The notes beneath the pieces are model-generated. The model searched no databases. It saw only the letters and a program-made list of their open reading frames with translations, and was not told where the DNA came from. Made by a program: the position numbers and the translations under genes. From Pseudomonas frederiksbergensis (GTDB lineage Bacteria > Pseudomonadota > Gammaproteobacteria > Pseudomonadales > Pseudomonadaceae), in contig NZ_FNTF01000002.1 in the NCBI RefSeq assembly GCF_900105495.1, positions 3,013,501 through 3,077,500 of the forward strand: DNA of 64,000 nt, in the 5' to 3' direction. This document shows positions 7,680 to 16,816 of the stretch, piece after piece. Positions within the stretch are counted from its first letter, which is position 1. The number at the start of each line of letters is the position of its first letter.

Positions 7680-8711
7680 CTAGGTACTGGGTGTGGTGGA
7701 ATCAACTGCTTCTTCTTGTTTTCTCCAGGTGAATCGCCTGTCTTCGCGCAACGTGTCATTCAGCTGGTTGAACAGCTGGCAGATCGGCCGAATCTCGTTA
7801 CTGGTGTACACGCGATCGATCTTTTCGATATCGCCAAAGCCAGCGTTGTTTTCCGGAATGATGCCGGCCAACGCGGGGTTCATACGCCACGCGGCGATCA
7901 CGTCGTTGCGGGTGATGTTCTTGACCTTCTCCAGCTCGTCCTTGGCCTGAAAGTCACCGACGGGGATGATCTGGATTGCCTTTTCGGCGCCGCCCGGGAT
8001 GTTCACGAACATCGATCGGAAGTTACCCACACCCTTGCTCGCGCTGATTTGATCGCGTAGGGACTCCTCGTCTTCCTCGGTCAGGTTCGGATCGTTGGTG
8101 TAGAAGATGTAACCGGCGTGCGCGCCGTTGCTGTAGTAGCGGCGGCGGAAGAGGGTAGCGGCCTCATTGAGTAACAGCGCCTGCATACCGCCCAGGTAGT
8201 CGGGCACGCCGTAAATGTTCTGCTCCACGTCGTAGTTCATTACATGCTCGACTTCATGCTCTTCGAACTCCACCTCCTTGCCGTCCGGCAACAGCATCAC
8301 AAACCCGCCACCAACCCTGACCCGCATGTTGATTGCCGGTAGATGTTCCATTTCCAGTACTTGGCCGAAGGCGTTCCGGTTGCGTTGAAAGTACGCCTCG
8401 CCAAACACCATGAAATCCAAGCCGGCACGGCTCATGGTCTGAACCGAACAACCCTCTGAAGCAATGAACTCACGCAGCAGTAAGTTGCGCTTGAACCCGG
8501 GAATGGCGCCGTGGTGAGCGTTGGCGCGCAGCAGCTTGGCCAGGCCTTGGCGTGACACCGGCGGCGTGTAGGTCTTTCCGTCGTGGGTGGCGAATACGCC
8601 CAGGTAATGCCCGATGTTCTCGGTCAGGACCTGTTCCGGTGCACCGAATGAGAACGCCCGCATCGGACCTGGTGCTGGTTTTTGCGGCTGGTTTTTTGCT
8701 GGTTTGCCCAT
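7680..8711 (-). CDS. Phage portal protein (P2 gpQ-like)
   Basis: A 343-residue portal of the P2/PBSX family, the dodecameric ring at the capsid vertex through which DNA enters. Conserved stretches include MRAFSFGAPEQVL near the start, YTPPVSRQGLAKLLRA, the RNLLLREF region, LDFMVFGEAYFQR, NEAATLFRRRYYSNGAHAGY and the C-terminal FGDIEKIDRVY. The start at 8711 gives the N-terminus expected for gpQ; the frame is open further upstream but that is a shadow of the terminase gene. The gene overlaps the terminase end by about 240 bases. Confidence 0.9.
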   Translation of the reverse strand: MGKPAKNQPQKPAPGPMRAFSFGAPEQVLTENIGHYLGVFATHDGKTYTPPVSRQGLAKLLRANAHHGAIPGFKRNLLLREFIASEGCSVQTMSRAGLDFMVFGEAYFQRNRNAFGQVLEMEHLPAINMRVRVGGGFVMLLPDGKEVEFEEHEVEHVMNYDVEQNIYGVPDYLGGMQALLLNEAATLFRRRYYSNGAHAGYIFYTNDPNLTEEDEESLRDQISASKGVGNFRSMFVNIPGGAEKAIQIIPVGDFQAKDELEKVKNITRNDVIAAWRMNPALAGIIPENNAGFGDIEKIDRVYTSNEIRPICQLFNQLNDTLREDRRFTWRKQEEAVDSTTPST

Positions 8712-10533
8712 GGGTACTTGGTCCGCTGAGTGTGTAGCGGCTGCGCCGCTGTTTGTTGGTGTTGAGGGGTTCGTGGGCCAGGGCATGCATGATCGCCCAG
8801 GCGATGTCGGCATGACCGGAGGCGTCGGTGCGCGATGCGCTGTAGGTGACTTGGCCACCACCGGTGGTGCCACGCTTGATCGTCAAGAACGCTTGAGCAA
8901 TGTCGTTCCAGCCGGCGTCCCACTCGATGCGGCTGCCCTGAATCGTGTCCTGCGCCTTGAGCACCAGGGTGTTTTTGGTTTCGAGGCTGTAGTGGATCGA
9001 GGTCGCACGCGGGTAGAAATCGCGCACCAGGTCGAACACGCCGTAACCGATACCGGTGGTATCGATGCCGATGTGCTGGACGTTGAACCGCTCGGTGAGT
9101 TTCTTGACCTGTTCGGCCTGGTACTTGAACGACTGCCCACGCCAGCTGTGTTTCTCCAGGATCCGGAACTTGCCGCCGTCCTCGAGCGGCGGAGCGATGA
9201 CCACGCAGCTGGCGTCGTCGCGGGTGCGGCTCGGGTCGTAGCCAATCCACACCGGGCTGTTACCGAATGGACGCGGGTCGTCCGGGTCGTAGTCGGTCCA
9301 CAACGACAGGTCGGAGTAGCAGCGTTCGAGGTCGACCAGGGAGAAGGCACTTTGCGTGCTGTCGATGAATTTGCACATGAACAGCTGCTGAAATTTGTCC
9401 TCGTCGTACTCCAGCTGCAGCTGCTCGAGGTCGAACAGATCGCAGCCGCCGGCAATGGCGTCGAGGATGGTGATGACCTTGCGCCATTGGCCATCCGGAC
9501 ACAGCGTGCCGGCCGCGGCTTGGGCTTCGCTGGGCCACGGATCCTTGGCGTTTTTGCGTTTGCTGTTGCGGAATTTCTCGCCGGTCCAGAACGGGTACGC
9601 CTGGTGCGATACCGCGCTGGGGGTGGAAAAATAAGTCTTGCGCCACTTCTTGTGGGTGGCCATGGCACTGGCGACGGTGTTCAGCTTCTCGAAGTCGCGG
9701 ATCCAGAAGTACTCGTCAACATAGACGTGGCCATGGTGCCCCTGGGCAGTGCTGCTGTTGGTGCTGAGAAAGCGCAGCTCGGCCCACGGCTTGCCGTCCT
9801 TGCTCAGCACGATCGGGTTACCGGTCAGCTCCAGGCCAAACCATTCCTGAGCGAACGAGATGATGTAGCTGCGGAAAATCTCGGACTGGGCGCGGCTGGC
9901 CGACAGGAAAATCTGGTTGTCGCCGGTCAGCACGGCATCCATGAATGCTTCGCCGGCGAAGTAGTAGGTCAGGCCCACCTGGCGGCTTTTGAGGATGTTG
10001 CGGATCCGACTCGTCAGCGGGTTCTGTTTGGCGGCAAACAGCTCCTTCTGGTAGCCGTACATCTTGCTGATGAACTTGTCGAGAAAGTCCACTTCCGTCA
10101 GCTCGCCGACTTCGTTTTTGGCTTTCTTCTCGCGTTTCTTACCTCCCTTGTCGCCGCGATCGCCTCGGTCCCGGCGTTCGTTGCGCTGTCCTTCTCTGCG
10201 CTGGCCATCGTCCGCCGGCGGATCGCCGATCGGCGCCGACGCCGGTTTCACGGATTGCTTCAACAGGCGATCGCGAACGGTGGTCAGGCGATCGAGTTCA
10301 TCCAGATCGCCCTTGGTGAGCGACGTGGTTTTGTCGAGGAGGAGGGTGATTCTCCGGCCAACAGCGGTCAGCGGTTCTTCATCCGACAGCATGTCGTCCC
10401 ACTCACCCTGGCGGATCCAGTAGTAAATGATTCGGATGTTGGGCAGGGACAATTGCGCCTGAATTTCACGCGGCTTGCAGCGGCGTAAATAGAGGCGTTT
10501 GGCGGCTTCTTTTAGTTCGGGGGCGTATGGCAT
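8470..10533 (-). CDS. Terminase large (ATPase) subunit (P2 gpP-like)
   Basis: DNA-packaging motor, 687 residues as read. The N-terminus has a helix-turn-helix (REIQAQLSLPNIRIIYYWI). The ATPase motif is of the P2 type (ILKSRQVGLTYYFAGEA), with a Walker B (GHVYVDEYFWI). The nuclease domain shows WIGYDPSRTRDD and HIGIDTTGIGYGV. It reads leftwards with the portal gene, opposite to the other head genes, as in P2. Its last 80 codons run through the start of the portal gene and have unusual composition, so the natural C-terminus may once have been nearer 8711. Confidence 0.9.
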   Translation of the reverse strand: MPYAPELKEAAKRLYLRRCKPREIQAQLSLPNIRIIYYWIRQGEWDDMLSDEEPLTAVGRRITLLLDKTTSLTKGDLDELDRLTTVRDRLLKQSVKPASAPIGDPPADDGQRREGQRNERRDRGDRGDKGGKKREKKAKNEVGELTEVDFLDKFISKMYGYQKELFAAKQNPLTSRIRNILKSRQVGLTYYFAGEAFMDAVLTGDNQIFLSASRAQSEIFRSYIISFAQEWFGLELTGNPIVLSKDGKPWAELRFLSTNSSTAQGHHGHVYVDEYFWIRDFEKLNTVASAMATHKKWRKTYFSTPSAVSHQAYPFWTGEKFRNSKRKNAKDPWPSEAQAAAGTLCPDGQWRKVITILDAIAGGCDLFDLEQLQLEYDEDKFQQLFMCKFIDSTQSAFSLVDLERCYSDLSLWTDYDPDDPRPFGNSPVWIGYDPSRTRDDASCVVIAPPLEDGGKFRILEKHSWRGQSFKYQAEQVKKLTERFNVQHIGIDTTGIGYGVFDLVRDFYPRATSIHYSLETKNTLVLKAQDTIQGSRIEWDAGWNDIAQAFLTIKRGTTGGGQVTYSASRTDASGHADIAWAIMHALAHEPLNTNKQRRSRYTLSGPSTHGQTSKKPAAKTSTRSDAGVLIRCTGTGPDREHRALPGRIRHPRRKDLHAAGVTPRPGQAAARQRSPRRHSRVQAQLTAA

Positions 10534-10695
10534 GGCCGCAGTCTATGCGGCGAAAACGCTGGAAACGCGGGGTTAAAATCCGTGTTCAACCTATATCTGC
10601 GAAATAGGACCAACGCAAAAGTGAACCGTTTGTTTGGTGGTCTGACGGTGCATATCGTGGCGGCTCAAATCACCGATTGAGCGCAGTTATCGCCC

Positions 10696-11607
10696 ATGCC
10701 CCGTTCCCTTGTTTCGTTCTGGAAACGTGTCGCCACCAGCGGCCCGACCGTAGATGGCCGCGAGATCCTTCCCCAGGAACTGCGTGATATCGCTGAGACC
10801 TACAAACCATCCTTGTATACGGCTGTGATCTGGTGCGACCACGAACGCTGGCCGGGCTCCCACGGCACCGTCTTCGCGGTGCGCCTGGTGGAAGAGGGCG
10901 ACGATCTGGTCCCGGGACAGATTGCCCTCGAGGCGCAGTTGAAGCCTAACAACAAATTGCTGTGGCTCAACGACCAGGGCGAGAAGTTGTTTACCAGCAT
11001 CGAGATCACGCCCAACTTCGCGAACACCGGCAAAGCCTATCTGACCGGCCTGGGCGTTACCGATCAACCGGCCAGCCTGGGTACTCAGGAACTCTACTTT
11101 TCGAACAAGACCAGTAAGGCCGCGTATTTCGCCGCCTCCCTCGAGCTTGGTCCCCTACGCGATGACCAGCCACAAGGCGAATTGACCAAGCTCCTGGGCA
11201 TGTTCACCGGGCTGTTCAAGCGCTTCGGTATCGAAGAAACCCCAGCAGACCCGCAAACCCCCACCGAGAGCAAACCCCCAATGGATGAAGCTACAGCCAA
11301 GGCTGTGAAGGCCCTGATCGAGCAATTGATGATTGTGGCCGCTGGCCTTCAAGTGTTGATTGAGCCGGTCGTCACCGAGGAAGAGCCGGACCAGGCGCCA
11401 ATCGATGACGTACAAACGGCGGTCGATGCGATCGTCGCTACGGCCGAGGAAGAAAAGAACCTCAGTCGCCAAAAGTTCGGCAACCAGGCCGTTTTGGCTA
11501 GCCTGGCTCAACTGCAAAAGCAATTCGCTACATTGGCGAATACCCCGCAAGGTCGTCAGCTGCCGCGCTCCACCGGCCCAGCCGACGCCAAAAAACGGGT
11601 GCTGTGA
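10696..11607 (+). CDS. Capsid scaffolding protein/protease (P2 gpO-like)
   Basis: A 303-residue P2 gpO-family protein that shapes the procapsid and matures the head proteins. The N-terminal protease part includes WKRVATSGPTVDGREI and AVIWCDHERWPGSHG, where the His is the expected catalytic residue. The C-terminal third is helical and charged, as in scaffolds. It opens the rightward late operon, divergent from the terminase gene across a 162-base promoter gap. Confidence 0.88.
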   Translation: MPRSLVSFWKRVATSGPTVDGREILPQELRDIAETYKPSLYTAVIWCDHERWPGSHGTVFAVRLVEEGDDLVPGQIALEAQLKPNNKLLWLNDQGEKLFTSIEITPNFANTGKAYLTGLGVTDQPASLGTQELYFSNKTSKAAYFAASLELGPLRDDQPQGELTKLLGMFTGLFKRFGIEETPADPQTPTESKPPMDEATAKAVKALIEQLMIVAAGLQVLIEPVVTEEEPDQAPIDDVQTAVDAIVATAEEEKNLSRQKFGNQAVLASLAQLQKQFATLANTPQGRQLPRSTGPADAKKRVL

Positions 11608-11608
11608 T

Positions 11609-12625
11609 ATGAGCCAACAATCTCTTTCCAATCGCGCCTTGTTGCAATACTCCGCCCTGTGTCTGGCGATCGCCGAGACCTACAGCGTCGACGTGACTCG
11701 CCAGTTCAACGTAGAGCCGAGCATTGCCCAGGAACTGAACGACAAGATCACTGAGCGCGCCGATTTCCTCGAGCGCATCAACGTCGTACCGGTCACTGAA
11801 ATCAAGGGTCAAAAGGTAATGTTCGGTGTGAATGGTCCTGTGACCAGCCGCACCAACACCAAGACCACCGACCGCGAAGCCAAGGACGTTTCTGACCTCA
11901 ACGGTCTGGGTTACGAGCTGTTTGCCACCGAGTCCGACGTGGGCTTGCCCTTCGCCAAGATCGACAGCTGGGCCAAGTTCCCGGACTTCGCCGATCGCTA
12001 CTCGGCGGCGGTGCAAAAGCAGATTGCCCTCGATCGCATCATGATCGGCTGGCATGGCGTTGCTGCAGCACCCCAGACCAATCTGGCCACCAGTCCGATG
12101 CTGCAGGACGTCAACAAAGGTTGGCTGCAGCTGGCTCGCGAGCAGATTCCTGAGCAGGTCCTGCACGAAGGCGCGGTCGCTGGGAAAATCACCCTCGGCG
12201 CCGGCGGCGACTACGAAAACCTCGATGCCCTGGTGCACGACACCAAGCAAATGATCAGCTCCGTGTTCCGTGATGGCGGCGACCTGGTGGCGATCGTTGG
12301 CAGTGATCTGCTGGCGGCCGACAAAGCCAAGCTGTATTCCAGCCAGGCCGGTAAGCCCACTGAGAAAGAACGCATCGAAAGCGCCCAGGTCATTGCGACC
12401 TATGGCGGCCTGCCGACCTTCACCGTGCCGCACTTCCCGGTCAATGCCGTGGTCGTCACCAGCTGGGACAACCTGTCGATCTACTTCCAGGACAGCAGCT
12501 GGCGTCGTCACCTGCTCGAGAACCCGAAGCGCTCCCGCGTCGAGGATTACAACGGCCGGAACGAAGGCTACGTGATCGAGCAGCTGGAGAAATTCGCGGC
12601 CGCTGAAAACGTGGAGTTGATCTGA
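11609..12625 (+). CDS. Major capsid protein (P2 gpN-like)
   Basis: A 338-residue shell protein, close to the size of P2 gpN. Recognisable stretches are the N-terminal helix with FNVEPSIAQELNDKITERADFL, then VPVTEIKGQKVMFGV, and the C-terminal YFQDSSWRRHLLENPKRSRVEDY. The ATG at 11609 lies just after the stop of the scaffold gene and the stop overlaps the next ATG (TGATG), showing tight coupling. A longer frame starting at 11360 is an overlap artefact. Confidence 0.92.
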   Translation: MSQQSLSNRALLQYSALCLAIAETYSVDVTRQFNVEPSIAQELNDKITERADFLERINVVPVTEIKGQKVMFGVNGPVTSRTNTKTTDREAKDVSDLNGLGYELFATESDVGLPFAKIDSWAKFPDFADRYSAAVQKQIALDRIMIGWHGVAAAPQTNLATSPMLQDVNKGWLQLAREQIPEQVLHEGAVAGKITLGAGGDYENLDALVHDTKQMISSVFRDGGDLVAIVGSDLLAADKAKLYSSQAGKPTEKERIESAQVIATYGGLPTFTVPHFPVNAVVVTSWDNLSIYFQDSSWRRHLLENPKRSRVEDYNGRNEGYVIEQLEKFAAAENVELI

Positions 12626-13341
12626 TGAGTCTGGCACTGGCGCACAAGCGCCGCGTTCAAGCCGAAGGCCCAGCAGCTGCTGCACGTGCCGGTGCCGAAG
12701 CGGTGGTGTATTCATCCGCCACCGCGCTGTCCAGCCCAGCCAACGCCAAGAAACACCTGAAGCTGATGGAAGACGCATTAGCACAGGACCTGGAACGCGT
12801 CAGTGCCATCAACAGCCGAGAACTGCGTCAGCAACTCAAGCGTGACGAGCTGCTGCCCAAGTACCTGGACTACGTGCAGCGCTACCGCGATTCCGGATTG
12901 AGTTTCCCGAACTCGGTAGTGATGCAGGTCCTGGTCTGGCTGTTCGACACCGTGCAATTCGAAGCGGGTCTTGATCTGGGGAACTTCGCGATGGAGCAAA
13001 ACCAGCCGATGCCTGAGCGCTTCAGGCGCGACGTGCCGACATTTGTCGCGGATGCGGTGATCGAGTGGGCCGAGGCCGAGCAGAAGGCCGGACGCAGTCC
13101 AGAGCCGTATGTTTCCGACCTGTTGCCGCGTGTCGATGGCGAATGGAACCTCACTGAGCAGATCCCGGCCAAGTACCACAAGTTGCTTGGGATCCGCGCC
13201 CTGGACGCCAGGGAGTGGACGAAGGCCATCACCCACTTTGAACGCGCCACTGAGCTGCACGCCGCCGTTGGTGTGGGCACACGCCTGGAAGGCGCCCGCA
13301 AGGCGCTGGCAAAAGAACAGGCTAACAAAGCCACCGCATAA
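12625..13341 (+). CDS. Terminase small subunit (P2 gpM-like)
   Basis: A 238-residue protein of the P2 gpM family, which binds cos DNA and works with the large subunit 2 kb away on the other strand. Seen in the sequence: helical N-terminal half, the segment VLVWLFDTVQFEAGLDLGNF, and a C-terminal helical repeat (LGIRALDAREWTKAITHFER) resembling a tetratricopeptide pair. Its start overlaps the capsid stop by one base. Confidence 0.87.
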   Translation: MSLALAHKRRVQAEGPAAAARAGAEAVVYSSATALSSPANAKKHLKLMEDALAQDLERVSAINSRELRQQLKRDELLPKYLDYVQRYRDSGLSFPNSVVMQVLVWLFDTVQFEAGLDLGNFAMEQNQPMPERFRRDVPTFVADAVIEWAEAEQKAGRSPEPYVSDLLPRVDGEWNLTEQIPAKYHKLLGIRALDAREWTKAITHFERATELHAAVGVGTRLEGARKALAKEQANKATA

Positions 13342-13440
13342 CCCGACTACCCCCCCGGCGAGAAACTGTGGATGTGAGCCAACCATTTATGGCCCTGACC
13401 CACTGAAACAGTTTTCCCGCCCCTATTCGAGTGCCCAGCA

Positions 13441-13902
13441 ATGAGCTTTTCCGGGAAACCCACGACCTTTGTGGAACAGGCGATTGAGAACGACGGCTTC
13501 TGGCCGGACCTCTCCGTGGCCGAGTTCCAGAAGGGTTACCGCCTGCCGGCGGAGTACCTGGTAGACATGCTGGTCACTGATCTGACCACGGCGATGACCG
13601 AGGTCAATCGAGATCTCGCCAAGCGCAAAGGCCAATGGCAGAACGTGGGCATCACCACCGTGGAATCTGCTGACCCTATGGTGCTGCCAGAGCGCACATT
13701 TCACAAAGCGACGTACAAGCGCGCCGTGTATTGCCGCGCCAAGGCAAGCTTGCTGTCCCAGTTCGCCACGGTGACCCGTCGTGAAAGCGCGGAAAACACC
13801 GGTAAAGAGCTGCCCGAGCGTGGCGAGACCTTCCTCGAGTTCAGCCAGCAAGCCGTTCGGTCGCTGCAGGGCCGTGGCCGCATTACGGCGGCGCTGCTGT
13901 GA
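13441..13902 (+). CDS. Head completion/stabilisation protein (P2 gpL-like)
   Basis: A 153-residue P2 gpL-family protein that seals the filled head. The region WPDLSVAEFQKGYRLPAEY and the later YKRAVYCRAKASLLSQF fit the family. It follows a 99-base gap in which I see no other gene. Its stop overlaps the next start (GTGATC arrangement at 13899), so it is coupled to the tail-completion gene. Confidence 0.85.
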   Translation: MSFSGKPTTFVEQAIENDGFWPDLSVAEFQKGYRLPAEYLVDMLVTDLTTAMTEVNRDLAKRKGQWQNVGITTVESADPMVLPERTFHKATYKRAVYCRAKASLLSQFATVTRRESAENTGKELPERGETFLEFSQQAVRSLQGRGRITAALL

Positions 13903-14351
13903 TCAAGCTCCAGGCTTTGACGGCCTACCTCATTGAACGCCAGTTGGTGGCGACTGAGCAGCTCGACAGCTGGACCGAACAGGTCACCCTCGAGCTGGTA
14001 TGGAAGCCGGACGTGGACGGCATGCACATGGGCAATATGCGCTATCGCGCCGCGATCGTGCTGGAGCGCTTCGCCGACCATCCGGCGCGACTGATGGCAC
14101 TGGTCGGGAGTTGGCTGGAAACCAACGATCCCGGCCGCGATCGGGACGAGTTGCCGGCACCGTTGTTTGCCATCGAGATGCTGGACAACGACCTGGCCGA
14201 CGTGGACATCACGCTGGAATTCGTCGAGCCACAATACCTGGCCGAAGACCCGGCCGGCGAGATCCAGGCCTTCGGCAAGACTTGGGCATTTGTGCCATTT
14301 GACCTGTGGGTCGCTGAACGCGGCGAGGTGGCTACCCATGGCGGGGCGTAG
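13899..14351 (+). CDS. Tail completion protein (P2 gpR-like)
   Basis: A 150-residue protein resembling P2 gpR, needed to finish the tail so that it can join the head. It begins at a GTG overlapping the previous gene's stop. The segment MRYRAAIVLERFADHPARLMALVGSWLE and the acidic region near LDNDLADVDITLEFVE fit the family. Its 3' end overlaps the next gene by 14 bases. Confidence 0.78.
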   Translation: MIKLQALTAYLIERQLVATEQLDSWTEQVTLELVWKPDVDGMHMGNMRYRAAIVLERFADHPARLMALVGSWLETNDPGRDRDELPAPLFAIEMLDNDLADVDITLEFVEPQYLAEDPAGEIQAFGKTWAFVPFDLWVAERGEVATHGGA

Positions 14352-15021
14352 CACCTTCGAACTGGATGCACGCGGTTACCTGGGCGTGCGCGAGCAACTG
14401 GCACTGCTCAGCCTGCCGCCCCAACTGCGCCGACGCCTGCTGAACAACGTGACCAAGCGTGTACGGACCATGAGCCGCAAGCGCGTGCGCGATCAGCAGA
14501 ACCTGGACGGCTCACCTTTCAAGGCACGCAAGGGTTCCGGTAAGGGCAAAAAGAAGATGGAAGCCGGCTTGGCCAAGCTGATGGTGGTGACCCGTGTCAG
14601 TGCCGACGAAGCCGAACTGGGCTGGAAAAACGCGTTGACCCGCTGGGTCGCCGCACAGCAACACCATGGCGTCAGTGAACGGCGCACCGCTGCGCAGATG
14701 CGCCGCTGGAACAAAACACCACCTGGCCTGGCCGCCACCGACAAGCAGGCAAAGCGCCTGCGCCGGTTGGGCTTTCGTGTGCGCCAGGCGGGCAAAAAGA
14801 CGCTGACCCGGCCGTCAGTGGCGTGGATTCAAGAGCATGTGAACTACGCCAAGGCGGGGCTGTTGATCCGCATCCTGGATGACGAGCGAAGCGAGTCCAC
14901 TGGCGCGCAGAGCTGGGAAATCACGCTTCCAAAACGCCAGTTCATCGGCGTCAGCACCGACCGCGACACCAGCTTGCTGGTTAACCAGGTGTTGCAACAA
15001 ATCCTACATTCACCCCGCTAA
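14338..15021 (+). CDS. Phage virion morphogenesis protein (P2 gpS-like)
   Basis: A 227-residue basic protein of the phage virion morphogenesis family (gpS), acting in tail completion. Seen: the family-typical RVRDQQNLDGSPFKARK, a Lys-rich patch, and a C-terminal QFIGVSTDRD segment. The ATG at 14338 is inside the end of the gpR-like gene, the usual layout. The longer frame upstream is a shadow of that gene. Confidence 0.82.
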   Translation: MAGRSTFELDARGYLGVREQLALLSLPPQLRRRLLNNVTKRVRTMSRKRVRDQQNLDGSPFKARKGSGKGKKKMEAGLAKLMVVTRVSADEAELGWKNALTRWVAAQQHHGVSERRTAAQMRRWNKTPPGLAATDKQAKRLRRLGFRVRQAGKKTLTRPSVAWIQEHVNYAKAGLLIRILDDERSESTGAQSWEITLPKRQFIGVSTDRDTSLLVNQVLQQILHSPR

Positions 15022-15032
15022 CGAGGCACTGC

Positions 15033-16148
15033 ATGGCACTCGGTCAAGTCACCGTCGACAATCTCAATCTGGGCCAGGGTGCCGTGACAGAGATTGAGCG
15101 TTACTTCCTTTTCATCGGCCCGGCCGGCAAGAACGTCGGCCAGTTCATCCCGCTGAACACCGACAGCGACCTGGACGCTTCACTGGGCGTTCCGGCCAGC
15201 GATCTGAAAACCCAAATCACTGCTGCCCGTCTCAACGGTGGCCAGCGCTGGGCGTGCGTGGCCGCTCCGATCGGTAACGAGGGCAATTGGTCCGAGGCCT
15301 TGGAAAAAGCGCAACAGCAGGGCTTCTCGGTGGAGGCCGTGGTAATCACCAAACCGGTGACCACCGCCGCCGAGCTGTCGGCCATGCATGACGCGGCGAT
15401 TGCCCTGAACAACACCTACGGCCGCCGCGTGTTCGTGATGGCGGCTGCTGTCGGCATCACCGCGCAACAGACCTGGGCGCAATACGTCACCGAGCAAAAA
15501 GCCCTGGTCGCTGACTTGGCAGCGCCGCGTGTCCTGCCGGTGCCGCAACTGCACGGCAATGACCTGGGCGTGCTGGCCGGCCGCTTGGCCAACGCGGCGG
15601 TCAGCATTGCCGACAGCCCGATGCGCGTGGCCACTGGTGCCGTGTTGGGTCTTGGTCCGGTGCCGATCGATGCCGACAAAATCCCGCTGCCATCGGCGGT
15701 GCGCAGTGAGCTGGATCGGGCGCGCTTCTCCGTTTCGCAGACCTACCCGGATTACCAGGGCGTGTACTGGGGAGACGGCAACATGCTCGACACCCCGGCG
15801 AGTGACTTTCAGGTCGTTGAACACCTGCGCATCACCGACAAGGCAGCACGCCTAATTCGTCCGCTGCTGATCCGTCGCGTGGCCGATCGCCGCTTGAACA
15901 GCACCCCCAACAGCATGGCAGTCAACACCAACCAACTGATGGCGCCCCTGCGTGCGATGGCCAAGTCCACCACGTTCAACGGCGAGGTGTTCCCCGGTGA
16001 CATCGAGCCGCCGAAAGACGGTGACCTGGTGCTGAACTGGCTGAGCAAAACCAAGGTCGCGGCCTACATCAAGCTCAAACCCCTCAACTGCCCGAAAGAC
16101 CTGACGGCGAACATCGCCCTTGATCTTTCCACCGACAAAACGGAGTAA
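15033..16148 (+). CDS. Contractile tail sheath protein (DUF2586)
   Basis: A 371-residue protein matching the DUF2586 family, the sheath of HP1/K139- and VHML-type myoviruses rather than the classic P2 gpFI. Seen: MALGQVTVDNLNLGQG start, IGPAGKN, RLNGGQRWACVAAP, and a C-terminal domain with MAPLRAMAKSTTFNGEVFPG. It should polymerise around the tail tube and contract on infection. It is followed directly by the tube gene. Confidence 0.83.
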   Translation: MALGQVTVDNLNLGQGAVTEIERYFLFIGPAGKNVGQFIPLNTDSDLDASLGVPASDLKTQITAARLNGGQRWACVAAPIGNEGNWSEALEKAQQQGFSVEAVVITKPVTTAAELSAMHDAAIALNNTYGRRVFVMAAAVGITAQQTWAQYVTEQKALVADLAAPRVLPVPQLHGNDLGVLAGRLANAAVSIADSPMRVATGAVLGLGPVPIDADKIPLPSAVRSELDRARFSVSQTYPDYQGVYWGDGNMLDTPASDFQVVEHLRITDKAARLIRPLLIRRVADRRLNSTPNSMAVNTNQLMAPLRAMAKSTTFNGEVFPGDIEPPKDGDLVLNWLSKTKVAAYIKLKPLNCPKDLTANIALDLSTDKTE

Positions 16149-16154
16149 CGCCCC

Positions 16155-16607
16155 ATGGCAAAAATTGGCGGCAAGAACTTCGACGTGAGCCTGGGCGACC
16201 TGTCGCTGCACGTCGAGAACTGCACCCTGGACATCACCGACAACTCGGCGGTGGCCCAAACCCGGGGCGTGCCGGATGGCTTCGTGGATGGCGATGTGGC
16301 GGCGGCCGGCGAGTTCGAGCTGGACACCACCAACTTCAACTTGCTGATCGACGCGGCGCGATCGGCCGGCAGCTTCCGCGCGCTGAAGCCCTTTGACGCG
16401 GTGTTCTTCGCCAAGGCCGGCGAGGACGAAGAACTGCGCGTGGAAGCGTTCGGTTGCAAGGTGAAGATTTCCAGTCTGCTGGGGATCGATCCGAAAGGCG
16501 GCGAGAAGAGCAAACACAAGGTGCCGTTCGACGTCACCAGCCCGGATTTTATCCACATCAACGGAGTGCCGTACCTCAACGCTGCCGAGATCGAGGGGCT
16601 GCGCTGA
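16155..16607 (+). CDS. Tail tube protein (DUF2597)
   Basis: A 150-residue protein of the DUF2597 type, expected to form the inner tail tube. Seen: MAKIGGKNFDVSLGDLSLHV, then GVPDGFVDGDVAAAGEFELD and IDPKGGEKSKHKVPFDVTSP. It lies 6 bases after the sheath gene with an ACGCCCC spacer, and its stop overlaps the next start by one base. Confidence 0.82.
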   Translation: MAKIGGKNFDVSLGDLSLHVENCTLDITDNSAVAQTRGVPDGFVDGDVAAAGEFELDTTNFNLLIDAARSAGSFRALKPFDAVFFAKAGEDEELRVEAFGCKVKISSLLGIDPKGGEKSKHKVPFDVTSPDFIHINGVPYLNAAEIEGLR

Positions 16608-16816
16608 TGGTGGATTGGTTCGACCGCGCCCAGGAACTGGAGCAACGCCAGCGTGACCAGGCGATCAAAGCCCAGCTGCAGCAACCACGGCCGGTCGGGC
16701 CAAGCCTGACCCACTGCCAGGACTGCAACAACGAGATCCCGCCGGCGCGCCAGGCGTTGGGAGGCATGACGCGGTGCGTCCCGTGCCAGACCGGCCACGA
16801 ACAGAGTAAACGCTGA
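16607..16816 (+). CDS. TraR/DksA-type zinc-finger protein
   Basis: A 69-residue protein with the four-Cys finger of phage TraR/DksA proteins (CQDCNNEIPPARQ ... RCVPCQ). Small TraR-like proteins act in the secondary channel of RNA polymerase and mimic DksA plus ppGpp; that role is inferred here. Both ends overlap neighbouring genes by one base, so it is embedded in the late operon between tail and lysis genes. Confidence 0.85.
   Translation: MVDWFDRAQELEQRQRDQAIKAQLQQPRPVGPSLTHCQDCNNEIPPARQALGGMTRCVPCQTGHEQSKR

Noticed and set aside
8614..10488. 624-residue plus-strand ORF opposite the terminase
   Set aside because: Antisense shadow; the minus frame has all terminase motifs.
10534..10695. 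Ogr-binding late promoter (TGT-N12-ACA) between terminase and scaffold genes
   Set aside because: I looked for this half-site pair and did not find a convincing copy, so no site is annotated although a promoter must be here.
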